Shown here: positions 60,012-64,000 of the stretch, one piece after another
Numbering within the stretch: position 1 is the first letter of the stretch
Layout of the letters: every line of letters begins with the position of its first letter
Program-made: the position numbers and the translations under genes
The notes under the pieces: model-generated
The model's input: the letters and a program-made list of their open reading frames with translations, nothing else
The model's database searches: none
What the model was told of the DNA's origin: nothing
DNA from: Ehretia macrophylla
Taxonomy: Eukaryota; Streptophyta; Magnoliopsida; Boraginales; Ehretiaceae
Assembly (NCBI GenBank): GCA_037974665.1
Contig: CM075771.1
Coordinates: 44,066,425 to 44,130,424, forward strand
Direction of reading: 5' to 3'
DNA: 64,000 bases

Positions 60012-63000
60012 CCTCTACCTGAAGTGAAGTTGTCTTGCCCACGGTGTCCTGGGATTCGGTAATAGAAATGTGATAGATTAGGTTGTCGTCCTTTTCGCGG
60101 CTCACGATGTACTATCCGGGACGAAAAAACAGCGTAAATGAAGAAAAGTGTCACAAAATTTATGAAAATATTCGATTTTGGGCTCCAAAAACAGGCGCTG
60201 CCAAGCAAGCTAGATGCCCCCATTGTAGAGCTCTCAGAGAGATTTCCAACGGTATGTTGTGTGCCGCGTAACTCCTTACGGATCAAAAGTTATGGGCTCC
60301 GGAGCGACGGATACTTAGTCACAAGCCCCACGCCCTCTGTTTGCGGGCCCGGCCTCTACGTGAAGTGAAGTTGTCTTGCCCAAGGTGTCGTGGGATTCGG
60401 TAATAGAAATGTGATGGATTAGGTTGTCGTCCTTTTCGCGTCTCACGACGTACAATCCGGAACGGAAAAATAGCGCAAAAGAAGAAAAGTGTCCCAAAAC
60501 TGAAGAAAACATTCAATTTTGGGTTCCAAAAACATGCCCAGCTGATTAGCCTTGGTGCCCGCATAGTAGAGCTCTCAGAGAGCTTTCCAACGGCATGCTG
60601 TGCACCGCGTAACTCCTTACGGATCAAAAGTTATAGTCACCGGAGCGACGGAGACCTGGTCACAAGCCCTACGTCCACGGTTTGTGGGCCCAGCCTCTAC
60701 GTGAAGTGAAGTTGTCCTACCCAAGGAGCCATGCGATTCAGTAATAGAATTGTGATAGATTAGGTTGTCGTCATTTTTGCGGCTCACGACGTACGATCCG
60801 GGACGGAAAAATAACGTAAAAGAAGAAAAGTGTCCCGAAACATATGAAAACGTTCGATTTTGGGCTCCAAAAAAAGGCACAGCCGAGCAGGCTTGGTACC
60901 CCCATGTTAGAGCTCTCGGAGAGTTTTTTAACGGTATCCTATGTGTCACGTAACTCCTTACGGATCAAAAGTTATAGGCACCGGAGCGACGGATACCTAG
61001 TCATAAGCCCCATGCCCTCTGTTTGCGGGCGCAGCCTCTATGTGAAGTGAAGTTGTCTTGCCCAAGGTGCCGTGGGATTCGGTAATAGAAATGTGATAGA
61101 TTAGGTTGTCGTTCTTTTCGCGTCTCATGACGTACGATCCAGGATGAAAAAACAGGGCAAAAGTAGAAAAGTGTCCCGAAATTGAAGAAAACATTCGATT
61201 TTGAGTTCCAAAAACATGCACAGCCAAGTAGGCTTGGTGCCCTCATCGTAGAGCTCTCGGAGAGCTTTCCAACAGTATGTTGTGCGCCACGTAACTCCTT
61301 ACGGATCAAAAGTTATAGGCACCGGAGCGACGGAGACCTGGTCACAAGCCCCACGCCCTCAGTTTGCGGGCCCAGCCTCTACGTGAACTGAAGTTGTCTT
61401 GCCTAAGGTGCCATGGGATTCGGTAATAGAAATGTGATAGATTAGATTGTCGTTCTTTTCGCGGCTCATGACGAACGGTCCGGGACGGAAAAACAGCGTA
61501 AAAGAATAAAAGTGTCCCGAAATTGATGAAAATATTCGATTTTGGGCTCCAAAAATAGGCGCAACCAAGTACGATTGGTGCCTCTGTCGTAGAGCTCTCG
61601 GAGAGTTTTCCAACGGTATACTGTGCGCCGCGTAACTTCTGACGAATCAAAAGTAATGGGCACCGGAGCGACGCATACCTGGTGACTTGCCCCACGCCTT
61701 CTGTTTGCAAGCCCAGCCTCTACGTGAAGTGAAGTTGTCTTGCCCAAGGTGCCATGGGATTCGGTAATAGAAATGTGATGGATTACGTTGTCGTCCTTTT
61801 CGTGGCTCATGACGTACAATCGGGGACCAAAAAATATCGTAAAAGAAGAAAAGTGTCTCGAAATTGATGAAAATATTCGATTTTGGGCTCCAAGAACAGG
61901 CGCAGCCTAGCAGGCTTGGTACCCCCGTCATACAGCTCTCGGAGAGCTTTCCAATGGTATGCTGTGCGCTGCGTAACTCCTTACGGATGAAAAATTATGG
62001 GCACCAGAGCGACGGATACCTGGTCACAAGCCCTACACCCTCTTTTTTTGCGGGCCCAGCCTCTACGTGAAGTGAAGTTGTCTTGCCCAAGGTGCCGTGT
62101 GATTCAGTAATAGAAATATGATGTATTAGGTTGTCGTCCTTTTCGCGGCTCACGACGTACGATCCGGGACGAAAAAACAGTGCAAAAGAAGAAAAGTGTC
62201 CTAAAACTTATGAAAATGTTCAATTTTGGGCTCTAAAAATAGGCGCAACCGAGCAGGCTAGGTGCCCCCATCGTAGAGCTCTCAGAGTGCTCTTCAACTA
62301 TATGTTGTGCGCCGCGTAACTCCTTACGGATCAAAAGTTATGGGCAGCGGAGCGACGGATACCTGGTCACAAGCCCCACGCCCTATGTTTGCGGGCCCAG
62401 TCTCTACGTGAAGTGAAGTTGTCTTGCCCAAGGTGTCATGTGATTCGGTAATATAAATGTGATGGATTAGGTTCTCGTGCTTTTTGCGGCTCACGACGTA
62501 CGATCCGGGACAGAAAAATAGCGTAAAAGAAGAAAAGTGTCCCAAAACTCATGAAAATGTTCAATTTTGGGCTCTGAAAACAGGAGCAGCCGAGCAGGCT
62601 AGAAGCCCTTATCGTAGAGCTCTCAGAGCGCTTTCCAACGGTATGCTGTGCACCGCGTAAATCCTAACGGATCAAAAGTTATGGGCACCAGAGCAACGGA
62701 TACCTGGTCACAAGCCCCACGCCCTCTGTTTGCGGGCCCAGCCTCTACGTGAAGTGAAGTTGTCTTGCCCAAGGTGTCGTGTGATTTGGTAATAGAAATG
62801 TGATGGATTAGGTTCTCGTCCTTTTCGCGGCTCACGACGTACAATCCGGGATGAAAAAACAGTGCAAAAGAATAAAAGTGTCCCAAAACATATGAAAATG
62901 TTCGATTTTTGGCTCCGAAAATAGGCGCAGCCAAGCAGGCTTGGTGCCCCCGTAGTAGAGCTCTCAGGGAGCTTTCTAACGGTATGCTGTGCACCGCGTA

Positions 63001-63082
63001 ACACCTTATGGATCAAAAGTGATGGGCACCGGAGCGACGGATACCTGGTCACAAGCCCCACGCCCTCTGTTTGTGGGCCTAG
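60007..63082. repeat. Satellite block 3: about 9 tandem units of ~341 bp
   Basis: Same satellite, orientation and phase as block 2, from which only the solo LTR and element 2 separate it. The usual landmarks recur at ~341 bp. The block ends in GTGGGCCTAG at 63082, the same position of the unit at which the solo LTR is inserted. The open frames are the usual repeat by-products. Confidence 0.95.
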
Positions 63083-64000
63083 TGTAAGGCCCAACCCCGA
63101 ATAACGTGTGTTACCTTGATTTACATGCCCTGTCTTGGTTTTCGTGCATGCTTCGTCATTCGTGCCTTGACCTAGAATTATGTGCCTTGCATTTGTTTAT
63201 GTGCATTCACCTAGGGTTATGTGCATTTGCATTGGAATCCGTACATTTATCTTGAAGTACGTGCTTTACCTCGTAGTTCGTGTCACCTCGTGATTCGTGT
63301 CCCATATTGATTTCTGTGCGTGTCTCGTAGTCCGTGCCATAGACCTAGGAAAGTTTGCCCGCACGCTAATCAATAAAGAATCCTACACAAAGCACAAGAC
63401 AATAAAATAATCCTACACAATCCACTAACCAATATTATATTCCTAATTCAAATTCTCTACAAAACCCACTAACTAATTAAATATTCTATCACACTCAACT
63501 AACCAATAAACTATTATAAACTTACACTTATTATAATCCAAAATATACTAACTTGAATCTGAAATTTCAGATTCTCCCTTGCATTACATGGCCAAAACAA
63601 GGCAATTTGATCAACTTTGCACAATTAAATTAAAGCCTAGACATTCTATGACACATGCACTAAGCACAATGCATAAAAAATTCACCTACCCCCTACCCAA
63701 GCATCTCATTTTCGACCCTCTCAATGCCATGCTTCATTTCAACTCAAAAAAATGCTAAAGATGACACAAAATTCAGATTTGAAAGGCTCAAGGCCAACAC
63801 ACACACACACAAGCATTATTTCTCTCTCAAACTCTCTATTTCCTCACAAACTCTCTCATTCTCTCTCCTTCTCTCTCATTTTCGACCATGGCTGCCTCTT
63901 GACCTTCCAAGACCTCAAGCATGCTCTCAAGATCTCTCCCAAGCTCGGCCATAGTAGCCCAAGCAAGCAAGAAGCAAGGAAGAAGTTCCCTTTATGCATT
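63083..64000 (+). mobile_element. Start of another LTR, plus strand, running off the window
   Basis: Begins TGTAAGGCCCAACCCCGAAT directly after satellite sequence. It carries the degenerate ~22-bp repeat string to about 63365, the block GCCCGCACGCTAATCAATAAAG, an AT-rich stretch, and a CA/CT-rich part near 63795-63880. It most resembles the fragment at 364-1042. Whether it is a solo LTR or the 5' end of an element lies beyond the window. The 76-codon frame at 63724-63954 has no known domain. Confidence 0.85.
63795..63880. repeat. CA and CT microsatellite tract in the right-hand LTR
   Basis: A short run of CA repeats (about 63795-63811), then interrupted CTCTCT runs. It is equivalent in position to the CT/GA tracts of the other LTRs but longer and more broken. 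Confidence 0.7.

Noticed and set aside
364-63083. The LTRs at 364-1042 and 63083-64000 as the two ends of one giant element
   Set aside because: They are in opposite orientations and the DNA between them is satellite, so they cannot be a matched LTR pair.

Overview
The window looks like heterochromatic nuclear DNA of a flowering plant. Over half of it is one tandem satellite (unit about 341 bp), and nearly all the rest is long-terminal-repeat (LTR) retrotransposon DNA of the Ty3/gypsy type found in plants. It contains long (about 3.55 kb) LTRs, primer-binding sites matching plant initiator Met-tRNA, and Gag-Pol reading frames with plant-chromovirus motifs. I see no host protein gene, rRNA, tRNA or CRISPR array. 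The species cannot be read from the sequence.

Layout: 1-363 may be the end of an unrelated LTR. 364-1042 is an LTR fragment on the minus strand. 1043-13675 is satellite block 1 (about 37 units). 13676-26371 is a complete plus-strand Ty3/gypsy element (element 1) with two LTRs and the target-site duplication TAACT; it sits in a satellite unit and itself carries a small nested TRIM-like element. 26372-44469 is satellite block 2 (about 53 units). 44470-45616 and 57561-60006 are two halves of one minus-strand solo LTR (duplication CCCAG), split by a complete minus-strand Ty3/gypsy element (element 2) at 45617-57560 (duplication ATCGC/ATCAC). 60007-63082 is satellite block 3 (about 9 units). 63083-64000 is the start of another plus-strand LTR that leaves the window. 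If the insertions are removed, the three blocks join in phase into one array of roughly 99 units.

Both full elements encode gag, two zinc knuckles, protease, reverse transcriptase, RNase H, integrase and a chromodomain-like tail in one frame, which suggests the Tekay/Del chromovirus group. Both are dead. Element 1 has at least seven premature stops, one frameshift, a lost catalytic Asp and the nested insertion. Element 2 has no frameshift, but it has lost its Gag start codon and has five in-frame stops. One stop, in the reverse transcriptase, is shared by both.

The satellite has structure of its own: a 15-bp perfect dyad recurs in many units, trimers (about 1,023 bp) form local higher-order repeats, and a stretch of about 15 units is duplicated inside block 2. 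Two different LTR insertions, in opposite orientations, sit at the same position of the unit. The order of events is: array formed and locally duplicated; LTR elements inserted; one element reduced to a solo LTR; element 2 inserted into it; and, separately, the TRIM inserted into element 1. All comparisons were made by eye; no alignment or database search was run.
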